In this document: piece by piece, positions 28,691 to 36,348 of the stretch
Layout: each line of letters opens with the position of its first letter
Numbering within the stretch: the first letter of the stretch is position 1
Source: Saccharibacillus sp. O23
GTDB lineage: Bacteria > Bacillota > Bacilli > Paenibacillales > Paenibacillaceae
Length of the DNA stretch: 64,000 bases
Direction: 5' to 3'
Assembly: GCF_002205895.1 (NCBI RefSeq)
Contig: NZ_NJDE01000024.1
Coordinates: forward strand, 37,712 to 101,711
Position numbers and translations under genes: made by a program
Notes under the pieces: model-generated
What the model was told of the DNA's origin: nothing
What the model saw: the letters and a program-made list of their open reading frames with translations, nothing else
Databases searched by the model: none

Positions 28691-28731
28691 TTTGGTAAAA
28701 TAAATCAATCGTTTTGCGGACATAGGGCGTC
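28691..28731 (+). promoter_or_regulatory. Promoter region of module 3
   Basis: A TGGTAAAAT extended -10 box for sigma-A lies at about 28692-28700. Further down, GGCGTCTTA places a CGTC at 28728-28731, 17 bases after TCAATC. The sigma-A reading is the stronger one here. Confidence 0.35.
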
Positions 28732-28858
28732 TTATAGGCATCGGATTTTGCAAAAGGTCGATACCGTCAAGCACGGAGGGGCGAAAACGTTCGCTCGGAC
28801 CGTCTGCCGGTTCTGTCGGCAAGGCCGCTGCAGCGGTCAAGGCAGGAGGGGAAAAAGA

Positions 28859-29380
28859 ATGGAAAACAGGATGGACAAAGCGGGAAGCGGGCACAAAGAG
28901 ACGAACCGTGCCGCAAGCGCCGAAGAAGAACGTTTTTCCGCACAGGTTGCGGAGCAGCAGCGCAAGCTGTACGCGATCGCGTTCAGCTATATGCGCAGCG
29001 AGACGGACGCGCTGGAAGCGGTGCAGGAGGCGACCTGCCGCGCATGGATCAAGCGCAAAAAGCTCAAAGATCCGGACTTGTTCGCAAGCTGGCTGGTACG
29101 GATCGTGATCAACTGCTGCATGGACGAATTGAGGCGCAGAAAGCGATCGTTTCCGACTTCCGAATTCGAAGCGCACGGAGCGGAAGAGATGCGCAGCGGC
29201 GACCGGATCGATCTGGAGAGGGCTTTCGAACGAATGAAGCCCAAGTATCGGCATCCGGTGATGCTGAAATATTATCAAGGCATGACGACGGCGGAGATCG
29301 CGAAGGTGTTGAAGAAGCCGGAAGGGACGATCAAAACGTGGCTGCGCGAAGGCTTGAAGCAGCTCAGAGGATTATTATAA
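28859..29380 (+). CDS. ECF sigma factor, module 3
   Basis: A 173-residue ECF sigma factor. Region 2 has YAIAFSYMRSETDALEAVQEA and the shared INCCMDELRRRKR end (read in parts); region 4 has KPKYRHPVMLKYYQGMTTAEIA and GTIKTWLREGLKQLR. ATG 28859 follows AGGAGGGG; a longer upstream reading frame from 28748 would add 37 residues without family similarity. It is 17 bases upstream of its DUF4179 partner. It is more like module 2 than module 1 in region 4 (GTIKTW against GTVKTW). Confidence 0.92.
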   Translation: MENRMDKAGSGHKETNRAASAEEERFSAQVAEQQRKLYAIAFSYMRSETDALEAVQEATCRAWIKRKKLKDPDLFASWLVRIVINCCMDELRRRKRSFPTSEFEAHGAEEMRSGDRIDLERAFERMKPKYRHPVMLKYYQGMTTAEIAKVLKKPEGTIKTWLREGLKQLRGLL

Positions 29381-29397
29381 GCGGGAGGTAACCCCAT

Positions 29398-30831
29398 ATG
29401 ACCAATCAAGAGGAAGAACGCAAACTGCTGCGCGACGCGGAAACTTCGCAGCGGGATGCGGAGCAGGTCGGGCAGATGAGACTGGACGAGGCGGTACGCG
29501 CGGGCATCGGGCAGGGCAAAAAGCGGGCCGCGCGGCGCAAAGCCGTCTATGGCACAGGCTTCGCAGCGGCGGCTGCGGCGGCGATTATCGCATTGTCCCC
29601 GGCGCTTATGCCGGGACCGGGCGCAGAGCCGGCTGCGCAGAACGTGACGGCAGGCGCGCCGAAGAACGAACCCGCAGCGGAGCAAGCGAAAAGCGGTTAC
29701 GAAAAGATCGACGATTACCGATCGAACGGCACCGATCTGAAATTCTCGTCCGCGCTTAGAAACGGATATGTATCTTCGCTCAGCGAAAGTCAGGAGCAAA
29801 ACGGTTATACGGTGACGCTCAAAGGAATGGCGATGGACAAACGCGGCATGTACATGATCGTATCTCTGAAAAACGATACGCAGAAAAAAGCCCGGCTATC
29901 GCAGATCAAAGTCGATTTCGGCGATAACTATCCGGTCACTTGGCTGTCGCTCAGCAGTTCCAGCGGCGTAGCTCCAGGGACCAGCCAGAACTTCTTTATC
30001 GAAAATCAATTGGACCCGACCAAAGACTATCCCGACCAAGCGCGTTTTAACGTAGAAGTGTACAGCGGAGAATTTGGACAGCCCGAAGGCCAATCGACGA
30101 AGTTCGATATTCCGTTCACGGCAGCTACGCAGGATCTCATTCCGAAAACGCGCACGGTGGAAGTCGCCAAAGAATTGGAAGTCGATGGGCAAAAGATCCG
30201 CATCGAACGGATCGAACAATCGCCGCTCGCCACTTATGTCGATTACCGTTACGAAGAAACGAACAGCAAAAAGATCTTCGATCTGATCAATCCGCAGGTG
30301 AAACTCAGTGACGAATCAGGCAGCGACACGCCGCTTATGTGGAGAGAATACGAATCGGAAAATGGGCTGAAAACGATGGTGTTCGCGGCATCCAAAATTC
30401 AAAACGCCGAAAGCGCCAAACTGGCGGTCGAAGGGATCTCGGCCATCGAGCCGGAGGATCTCAAACTCGTCGTCAACACGGAAACCGGAGAAATCATTCA
30501 GGGCGGGGACAGCACGCTGAGCGTGCTGCCGGACAAAGAAAAAGGGACCGTAACGTTCCGAAGAGAGCTGGAGTCGGAAGGCGAAAACAGCGGATTCTCC
30601 CACCCAACCGAATTCGAGGATACGTTTACCGACGCGAAAGGCACGGTTCATGATACGCCGATCGTGAGCGAAGGGTATTCGGAAGGTTCCGGAGGCAAAC
30701 AGATCGAAAGCACGGTCTACCGACTGAGCGATCCGACGATCGTGCAGCCGATCACCTTCACGCTGAAAAATTATTGGGCTCCGATCCAAGAAAAAGCCGA
30801 AGTCGAATTGTTAACGCCGCCTTTCCCGTAA
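29398..30831 (+). CDS. DUF4179 membrane anti-sigma factor, module 3
   Basis: A 477-residue single-pass protein with a basic/acidic cytoplasmic stub of about 45 residues, a membrane helix (about 50-70) and an extracytoplasmic DUF4179-type region starting at YEKIDDYRSNGTDLKFSSAL. It is the most divergent of the set: its outer domain is less hydrophobic and more Asp/Glu/Ser-rich, and base composition in the gene is slightly lower in GC than its neighbours. GGGAGG precedes the ATG. As with the other copies, it presumably restrains its upstream sigma factor. Confidence 0.8.
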   Translation: MTNQEEERKLLRDAETSQRDAEQVGQMRLDEAVRAGIGQGKKRAARRKAVYGTGFAAAAAAAIIALSPALMPGPGAEPAAQNVTAGAPKNEPAAEQAKSGYEKIDDYRSNGTDLKFSSALRNGYVSSLSESQEQNGYTVTLKGMAMDKRGMYMIVSLKNDTQKKARLSQIKVDFGDNYPVTWLSLSSSSGVAPGTSQNFFIENQLDPTKDYPDQARFNVEVYSGEFGQPEGQSTKFDIPFTAATQDLIPKTRTVEVAKELEVDGQKIRIERIEQSPLATYVDYRYEETNSKKIFDLINPQVKLSDESGSDTPLMWREYESENGLKTMVFAASKIQNAESAKLAVEGISAIEPEDLKLVVNTETGEIIQGGDSTLSVLPDKEKGTVTFRRELESEGENSGFSHPTEFEDTFTDAKGTVHDTPIVSEGYSEGSGGKQIESTVYRLSDPTIVQPITFTLKNYWAPIQEKAEVELLTPPFP

Positions 30832-30839
30832 ACGGATTC

Positions 30840-30885
30840 CGAACCGTCTTGGCCCGCCGCGCGCGGACCGAGGCGGTTTGTCTTC
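30840..30885 (+). terminator. Probable terminator after module 3
   Basis: AACCGTCTTGG pairs imperfectly with CCGAGGCGGTT around a GC-rich loop; the following T-rich stretch is interrupted, so the call is moderate. Confidence 0.5.
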
Positions 30886-30964
30886 CTTGTCCTTGCTTTG
30901 CCCGCTTGCGCCGCGGGTAAGGCTTGGCTATAGTGAAACGTAAACGAAATCGGGAGGAATGATC

Positions 30965-31192
30965 ATGACTTATTCGCAGCGAGGCAGCTCGGAAGCCGGC
31001 GCTTCGTCGGACATCGCGCATCTGGAGTATCGGATCGGCGAACTGAACGACCGCGTACGGAGTCTGGCCGAAGAGATCGAAGGAGCGCCGGGCGGAGACG
31101 AAGAACGGCTGTCTGATCTGCGGGCGGAACTCGAACAGGCGCGGAACGAACTGAATCGACTCGAAGACGAACTCGCGGCGTACGAAGATTGA
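30965..31192 (+). CDS. Small coiled-coil protein of unknown function
   Basis: A 75-residue protein. After about 15 Ser/Gly-rich residues the rest is one heptad-like Leu/Glu/Arg helix (from HLEYRIGELNDRVRSL to LNRLEDELAAY), expected to form a coiled coil. ATG 30965 is 7 bases after GGGAGG; an ATG at 30959 is too close to it. No homologue comes to mind. It is monocistronic, between the anti-sigma cluster and a convergent regulator gene. Confidence 0.65.
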   Translation: MTYSQRGSSEAGASSDIAHLEYRIGELNDRVRSLAEEIEGAPGGDEERLSDLRAELEQARNELNRLEDELAAYED

Positions 31193-31231
31193 CGCCGCGG
31201 GTTCTTTTTTTGCAGGCAAAAAGAAGACGCG

Positions 31232-31293
31232 AAAAATCGGCGTCCGTCCCTGCTCGGCTGCGCGAAAACGCCGAACGCGGACGGACGCCGATT
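31232..31293 (-). terminator. Terminator for the ArsR-type regulator gene
   Basis: A perfect 15-bp stem (AATCGGCGTCCGTCC at 31235-31249 with its complement at 31279-31293) encloses a 29-base loop. On the minus strand it is followed by TTTTTC. Confidence 0.8.
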
Positions 31294-31315
31294 CTCGGCC
31301 GAGGCGGATTCGACC

Positions 31316-32239
31316 TTAAAGTTCGATCCTCGAAGCGTCCCGATAATAAAGACGGAACAAAATGTCCTGATTATAGTTGCCGAAGCCGCTGCCGAACAGC
31401 GTGACTCCGCCGACGTGCTGGGCTTCGCTGCGCACGCCGATCCGGAATTTCCATTCTTTGCTCGAAGGCGAGATCTGATCGAGCGTGACCGAAGACAGCG
31501 GCGTGCCGTCCATGAACGTGCCGTTCTTGTTGATCTTGACTCTTTTGAGCAGTCCGTATTGATTGATATCGTTCGGCCACCACGCCGGAGTCAGATTGCC
31601 GCGGCGTTCGCCGTAATCGCCGGGGCTGGTCCACGTTCCGAGTTCCACGCCGTTCAGATGGAAGGTGATATCGGACGGCCAATCTTCGTTCACGCCGGGC
31701 GCTTCCGACGAGATCTCCATCGAGATCTCCAATTCTTCGGGCGTCTGGCTGGACAGCAGGAAGTTCGGCGCGCGATATTCGACGAACCCTTGGCCGAACC
31801 ACAGGATCGAAGCGTTCACCCGTTCGGGCGACAGGAAAAATCTCGGGTCGTCGAATTGGCCGATCATCTTCTCCGTGGTCGCAAGCCCGCAGGTCGGATG
31901 CACTTCCCAATCGGTAAAATGGCCGATCGGAACATTGACCGGATGCACGGAACGCCGATCGCTGCCCGCTTTCGGCAAAATGATCTCGATCCGGTCTTCG
32001 GCCAGCGAGCAAACTTTGCGCGCGCCGCCGCGGCCGGCCACCCGTTCCGTACGAATCAGGCCGGCCGTTTCCAACTTGCGCACGTGCATCGTCATAATAG
32101 CGCTGCTGAGTCCGGAGGCTTCGGCCAGCTCCCGCACGTTCATCGGCCGATCGGCGAGCAGCGACAGCAGGTTGAGGCGTACTTTGCTGGCGAGCGCCTC
32201 GTAGACAGGCAGCGATTGTTCGGTAATATCGAGTTCCAT
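31316..32239 (-). CDS. ArsR/SmtB-type HTH regulator with long C-terminal domain
   Basis: A 307-residue regulator. Residues 10-95 form a winged helix of the ArsR type (YEALASKVRLNLLSLLADRPMNVRELAE read in parts, then SSAIMTMHVRKLETAGLI). The remaining 200 residues are beta-rich with several Trp, Gly and Asn (HFTDWEVHPTCG, WWPNDINQYG) and resemble a ligand-binding jelly-roll more than a metal site. No ArsR metal-binding cysteine pair is visible, so sugar or small-molecule sensing is more likely. ATG 32239 follows GGAGGAAG; the longer frame upstream would add 47 unrelated residues. It is divergent from the lactonase gene, which may be its target. Confidence 0.75.
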   Translation of the reverse strand: MELDITEQSLPVYEALASKVRLNLLSLLADRPMNVRELAEASGLSSAIMTMHVRKLETAGLIRTERVAGRGGARKVCSLAEDRIEIILPKAGSDRRSVHPVNVPIGHFTDWEVHPTCGLATTEKMIGQFDDPRFFLSPERVNASILWFGQGFVEYRAPNFLLSSQTPEELEISMEISSEAPGVNEDWPSDITFHLNGVELGTWTSPGDYGERRGNLTPAWWPNDINQYGLLKRVKINKNGTFMDGTPLSSVTLDQISPSSKEWKFRIGVRSEAQHVGGVTLFGSGFGNYNQDILFRLYYRDASRIEL

Positions 32240-32270
32240 AGCTTCCTCCAAGTGGTAACGATTTTCAACT

Positions 32271-32346
32271 ATCCGATAAGCGCATCGTCTTCCTTTCAGT
32301 ATATAATGAGCCGCGAACAAAAGCACGGATAAAGCATCCGATAAGC
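32271..32346. repeat. Pair of 11-bp direct repeats in a divergent promoter region
   Basis: ATCCGATAAGC occurs at 32271-32281 and again at 32336-32346, 65 bp apart, between the divergent ArsR-type regulator and lactonase genes. They are candidate operator half-sites for that regulator. Confidence 0.4.
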
Positions 32347-32467
32347 TTTTCGGTTGTCGAATTCGGGCAAATTTCGACAAGTCGGTTTCATATACGCGAA
32401 GTTCTTGTTAATAATAGTGAAAAGAAAGAAGCCCTGACGATAGAAGACAGAAAAGGAGAATGAACAC

Positions 32468-33544
32468 ATGACGGCAGTCGATCTGGATTGGGATCAGAAA
32501 CGTCATTTTTATGTAGGAACGTACGCGCCGGAGGAAGAGAACGGTTTGTTTCACTGCCTGCTAAATACGGCAAACGGCGAACTGCATCGCGTATCCGGCA
32601 CAGGCGGGATCGAAAATCCGTCTTATTTGACGATCAGTCCCGATCGGAACAATCTGTACGCGGCCAGCGAAAAGCAGGCCGGCGAGATTTATTCGTACAC
32701 GATCGGTCCCGAACGCGAATTGAATCTGCACGACCGCAAGCTGTCCGAAGGCGCTTCGCCTTGTTACGTGGAAGTGACGCCGAACGGACGGACGCTGTTG
32801 GCGGCCAATTACGGAGGCTGCGTCGTCGCGCTCTGCATTCGCGATCGCGGGGAATTGGAACAGGCGAGCAATGTCGTGCATACCGGTTCGGGTCCTCATC
32901 CCGATCGTCAGCGGGAAGCGCACCCGCACGCGTTCGTTTCTTCGCCGTGCGGCCGATATCTGTTCGCGCCGGATCTGGGCACGGATCGGATCGTCATGTA
33001 TACGCTCGAAGACGATCGGCTGTTCAAACAAGAAGATACCGTGCTGCCGCCGGGAACGGGGCCGCGCACGTTGGCCTTCCATCCCGAAGCCAAGTGGGCT
33101 TACGTCACCGGAGAACTGAACAACACGGTGACGACGTTCGATTACGATATGCCGAGCGGACGTCTGAGAGAAGCGCAGCAGCTCGATCTGCTGCCGCGAG
33201 AACAAGCGGAAGACCCGGCCAATACGGCCGCGCACGTCGCGGTTTCGCCGTGCGGCCGTTACGTCTACGTGTCCAATCGCGGAGACGACAGTGTCTCGCA
33301 TTTTGCCGTCGATCCCGAGAACGGACAGCTGACCTTCGTCGAGCGCGTATCTTCGGCGGGCCGGATTCCCCGGCATTTCGCTATTACGGACGGGTTCCTG
33401 CTCGTCGCGAATCAAGAAAGCGGGAACGTGGTTTCTTTCGCGATCGGTTCGGAAGACGGGCGTCTGACGCCTACGGGCTTCGCGCTCGAATTCAATCGGC
33501 CGGTCTGCGTCTGCCCGCTGCCCGAGCCGGAAGAGCGTCATTGA
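32468..33544 (+). CDS. Lactonase family protein (6-phosphogluconolactonase-like beta-propeller)
   Basis: A 358-residue cytosolic seven-bladed propeller of the Pgl/YkgB lactonase family, which hydrolyses 6-phosphogluconolactone in the oxidative pentose phosphate pathway in characterised members. Blade motifs recur: GGIENPSYLTISPD, EGASPCYVEVTPNGR, HPHAFVSSPCGRY, GTGPRTLAFHP, AHVAVSPCGRYVYVSNRG and GRIPRHFAI. The EAHPH His segment near residue 155 lies in the expected active-site region. AAAAGGAG precedes the ATG. No other pentose pathway gene is adjacent, so the native lactone remains uncertain. Confidence 0.85.
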   Translation: MTAVDLDWDQKRHFYVGTYAPEEENGLFHCLLNTANGELHRVSGTGGIENPSYLTISPDRNNLYAASEKQAGEIYSYTIGPERELNLHDRKLSEGASPCYVEVTPNGRTLLAANYGGCVVALCIRDRGELEQASNVVHTGSGPHPDRQREAHPHAFVSSPCGRYLFAPDLGTDRIVMYTLEDDRLFKQEDTVLPPGTGPRTLAFHPEAKWAYVTGELNNTVTTFDYDMPSGRLREAQQLDLLPREQAEDPANTAAHVAVSPCGRYVYVSNRGDDSVSHFAVDPENGQLTFVERVSSAGRIPRHFAITDGFLLVANQESGNVVSFAIGSEDGRLTPTGFALEFNRPVCVCPLPEPEERH

Positions 33545-33576
33545 CAAGACGCCGGGCGGAGGAAGGAGGCGAAACG

Positions 33577-34032
33577 ATGCGCAAATTCGACTACGATCTG
33601 GATTACGAAAAGCTTGATCTGCGCGAACATCCCGAATGGTATACGGTAGGGCGCGGCGAGCAGGGCGTGCTGATGGTGCAGCCTTACAAGAACGAGATTC
33701 TGCCGCATTGGCGCTTCAAGACGCCGGAGATCGCCCGAGAGTCGTCCGAGAAAATCTATGCCATGTTTCTGGAATACAAAGAAGCCGGCGACTTCGTCGG
33801 CATGGATATGGCGCGCAAGTTCTTGCAGATGGGATATACGCGGGCGCGTCGATACACGAATTACAAAGGCGGCCGGAAATATGCCGAGAACGGAACGCTG
33901 TCGATCCGCAAAGGCGATCCGGCCAAAGCGGAGTCCGCGCGGATTTTCAAAGAAGCGTGGGAGAAAGCGAAAACGGACGAAGATTATAAACGGATGACGA
34001 ACGAACACAAGGAGAAGTACGAGCGGGAGTAG
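33577..34032 (+). CDS. DUF4385 family protein
   Basis: A 151-residue cytosolic protein matching the DUF4385 family along its whole length: FDYDLDYEKLDLREHPEWY, WRFKTPEIA, FVGMDMARKFLQMG and RARRYTNYKGGRKY (in order), ending in a charged helix. No biochemical function is known for the family. GGAAGGAGG lies 7 bases before ATG 33577, and the gene begins 32 bases after the lactonase, so the two are probably co-transcribed. Confidence 0.85.
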   Translation: MRKFDYDLDYEKLDLREHPEWYTVGRGEQGVLMVQPYKNEILPHWRFKTPEIARESSEKIYAMFLEYKEAGDFVGMDMARKFLQMGYTRARRYTNYKGGRKYAENGTLSIRKGDPAKAESARIFKEAWEKAKTDEDYKRMTNEHKEKYERE

Positions 34033-35153
34033 AGGCGTGCTTTCTCAGGTCCCGGCAGGATCGGAACGAAGTGCCGTTCGGACGTGCGAATATTCAAAAA
34101 AGCGACCATGAAATCCGGGACTCCCGGGCGGATTTCATGGTCGCTTTCGTATGGGAAGGGGCTGTCCGGCAGAGAACGAACCGTCTTACGTCGATCTTTC
34201 CGAAAAAAGCCGCAGAGTCCGCGCGAGATCAGCGCGGAGATAACGCCGGCTCGGGCTTGGAGCCGGTTTCGGCCGAAGCCGAAGCGGCCGGGTGGCTGCC
34301 GCGGGGGCCGAGTTCCGCGGCGGACGGGCTTTCCGCGAGGCTGAGCGTCGCGGAAACGGAAGGCCGCGCCGGAGCGATCGGGCGCAGCTGCGGGGAGCGC
34401 CCGGCGTACGGGCGCTCGCGCCGCTTGGAAGCGGCGGGGCGCAGCGCCGCCCGCGAGCGCGACCTGCGCGGCAAACAGCCACGGCGCCGCTTCCGCGCCG
34501 AGCGGCAGGTTCAGCAGCGCCGGAGCCGCCGCCAAGAGCGGCACGACGCGCCGCAGCACGGGCCGCTCGGCTCGGTAGCCCGGCTCCAGCAGCCGGGCGA
34601 GAAGTAGCGCCGCCAGCAGCCACGACAGCAGGCGGCAGAGCGGCAGCCACGCGGAGCCGCCGAGCTCCGGCTCCCGGGCGAACTGCCACGCGGCGGCGCC
34701 GGCGGCCGCGAGCAGCGCGGGCACCAGCGCCGGTTTCAGCAGGCGGAGGAAGCCGCCGCCCCAAGAAGGACGCTCTTCGCGTTCGAGCAGCACGGCCAGC
34801 TCGTGGCGGGTACGCTCCAGTTCGCGGTGGAGCGCTTCGTGCAGCAGCGGCAGGCGCTCCCGGCCGCCGCTTTGCAGATAGAGGGCCAGTTGGCCGTCCA
34901 GTTCGGACGCGAAGCCCTGCATGCCCTGGCAGCGGAGCAGCCGCTCGCGCAGGCGGCCGTCCGAAGCGGCAAGCGGCATGACGGACGAAGCGGACCTCGC
35001 TTCGTCGAGCAGCGCGGCTGCCGAACCGAGCGCGTCCAATGCCGTACGCAGCCTTCGTTCGCGACCCTCGGCGCGCCGTCTGAGCGACCGTCGGGCTTGT
35101 TCGTAGATCCATATCGCAAATGCGGCCGTCGCCAGCCAGACATACGTTTCCAT
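33984..35153 (-). CDS. Putative membrane protein, probable frameshift near its 3' end
   Basis: From ATG 35153 the protein starts with a signal-anchor-like helix (YVWLATAAFAIWIY), then a long Arg/Leu/Glu helix with coiled-coil character, then two or three hydrophobic segments (around VPALLAAAGAAAW, LLSWLLAALLLARL and VVPLLAAAPALLN). The uninterrupted frame runs to 33984, through a strong minus-strand terminator and 49 bases into the DUF4385 gene, which is unlikely. After about 34440 the codon pattern fits better in the frame that ends at 34229 (SLAESPSAAELGPRGSHP region). I therefore suspect a one-base frameshift in the GC-rich stretch at 34410-34450, and a true end at 34229. No family recognised. 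Confidence 0.5.
   Translation of the reverse strand: METYVWLATAAFAIWIYEQARRSLRRRAEGRERRLRTALDALGSAAALLDEARSASSVMPLAASDGRLRERLLRCQGMQGFASELDGQLALYLQSGGRERLPLLHEALHRELERTRHELAVLLEREERPSWGGGFLRLLKPALVPALLAAAGAAAWQFAREPELGGSAWLPLCRLLSWLLAALLLARLLEPGYRAERPVLRRVVPLLAAAPALLNLPLGAEAAPWLFAAQVALAGGAAPRRFQAARAPVRRALPAAAPDRSGAAFRFRDAQPRGKPVRRGTRPPRQPPGRFGFGRNRLQARAGVISALISRGLCGFFRKDRRKTVRSLPDSPFPYESDHEIRPGVPDFMVAFLNIRTSERHFVPILPGPEKARLYSRSYFSLCSFVIRL
34095..34145 (-). terminator. Strong terminator oriented on the minus strand
   Basis: Perfect 17-bp arms (34101-34117 and 34129-34145) start AGCGACC and are followed on the minus strand by TTTTTT. There is no T-run on the plus strand. It therefore belongs to the minus-strand membrane gene and supports a real end of that gene upstream of this point. 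Confidence 0.82.
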
Positions 35154-35200
35154 TCCGATTCCCTTCCTCTCGCGTAGACCTGTCCTATCCACTATTACAC

Positions 35201-35238
35201 AAGCCCGGGACCGCTTCAAGCTTCTTCGGGCTTTGTTT
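35201..35238 (+). terminator. Isolated terminator-like hairpin
   Basis: AAGCCCG pairs with CGGGCTT across a 19-base loop, followed by TGTTTT. No plus-strand gene ends just before it, so it may be fortuitous. Confidence 0.3.
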
Positions 35239-35391
35239 TGCGGCAAATCGGGAAAGCGGCGGCGAGATCGGCGGCCGTCCGCTTCGATGCCGAGGCGGAA
35301 TCCGGCCGTGCTTTGCGCGCGATTCGCGAAGCGCCGCATTTTCGACGGCGGATTTCGACTTCGCCCGGTCGGGAGCGAAACCCGGAATTCA

Positions 35392-35420
35392 TGGACAAAA
35401 GTATCGGGCGCGCGTACAAT
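35392..35420 (+). promoter_or_regulatory. Sigma-A promoter of the NAD(P)-binding protein gene
   Basis: TGGACA at 35392-35397 and TACAAT at 35415-35420 with a 17-base spacer each match the consensus at five of six positions. The gene-free stretch 35154-35565 otherwise shows only the hairpin at 35201. Confidence 0.6.
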
Positions 35421-35565
35421 TCGGGACGCGGGGATTCGGGGAAGAAACGGACGGATGTCCGGCGCCGAAAACGGGTATAGGAATAAAGAAAGACGGCCGC
35501 GCGGGAAAACGCCGGCCGCTCGACCCGCCGGAAGGGCGGGCGAAAAGCGAAAGGATGGAGTTGGC

Positions 35566-36213
35566 ATGGAATCTGCATTGATGAAAGTATTGGTACTCGG
35601 AGCGGAAGGCGCGATCGGACGCCAATTGGTGAAAGAAGCGTTGTATCGAAAATGCGAAGTCATCGCGCTGCTGCGCGACGCCTCGCTGCTGCAAGAAGAA
35701 CACGCGGCGCTTGAATTCCGCGAAGGCGATCTGTTGGCTCCCGGCGCGATCGCCGAAGCGGCGCGAGGCTGCGACGCGGTGCTGAGCGCGTTCGGATCGG
35801 AACCCGGCGAAGGTCCGCTGCTGCCGGAAGCGGCGCGCCTGATCGTCGAAGGCGTTCGCGATGCGGGCGTCTCCCGGTTGATCGTGGCCGGCGGTTCGGG
35901 CACGCTGCTCACGGCGCCCGGAGTGCGCGTCATGGACGCGCCGGATTACCCGGAAGAACTGCTTCCGATCGCGCAGGCGCACGCCGACGCGTACGAGATT
36001 TTCGCGGCGAGCGAATTGGAATGGACCTATGTCAGTCCGGCCCCTTGGATCGAACCGGGCCGCCGAACGGGGAATTTCCGGATCGGCATGACGCTGCTCG
36101 TCACCGACGACGACGGGCACAGCCGAATCAGCGTCGAAGACTTCGCGGCCGCGATTATCGACGAATTGGACGATCCGAACTTTATTCGTTCGCGGTTTAC
36201 CGTCGCTTATTAG
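35566..36213 (+). CDS. NAD(P)-binding atypical short-chain dehydrogenase (NmrA/SDR-like)
   Basis: A 215-residue protein with the dinucleotide turn GAEGAIGRQLV near residue 12, the CDAVLSAFGS strand, the SRLIVAGGSGTL segment where the active serine/tyrosine region of SDR proteins would be, and a DFAAAIIDELDDP ending. This is the pattern of the atypical SDR5/NmrA-like group (YwnB and similar), which bind NAD(P) and act as reductases or redox sensors. ATG 35566 follows AAGGATGGAG; ATG 35581 has no such site. Substrate unknown. Confidence 0.82.
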   Translation: MESALMKVLVLGAEGAIGRQLVKEALYRKCEVIALLRDASLLQEEHAALEFREGDLLAPGAIAEAARGCDAVLSAFGSEPGEGPLLPEAARLIVEGVRDAGVSRLIVAGGSGTLLTAPGVRVMDAPDYPEELLPIAQAHADAYEIFAASELEWTYVSPAPWIEPGRRTGNFRIGMTLLVTDDDGHSRISVEDFAAAIIDELDDPNFIRSRFTVAY

Positions 36214-36348
36214 GGCAAGTCTTCGCGCTTCGCGGAATCTTTTCGATATCGGGCTTTGCGCAGATCGAAAGTTCGATCGAATTCGCGACATTCGCAGCTT
36301 GCGCGCGCGTCCTTCCCGACCTTGATCCCGAAAGGAGCCGGAACACTC

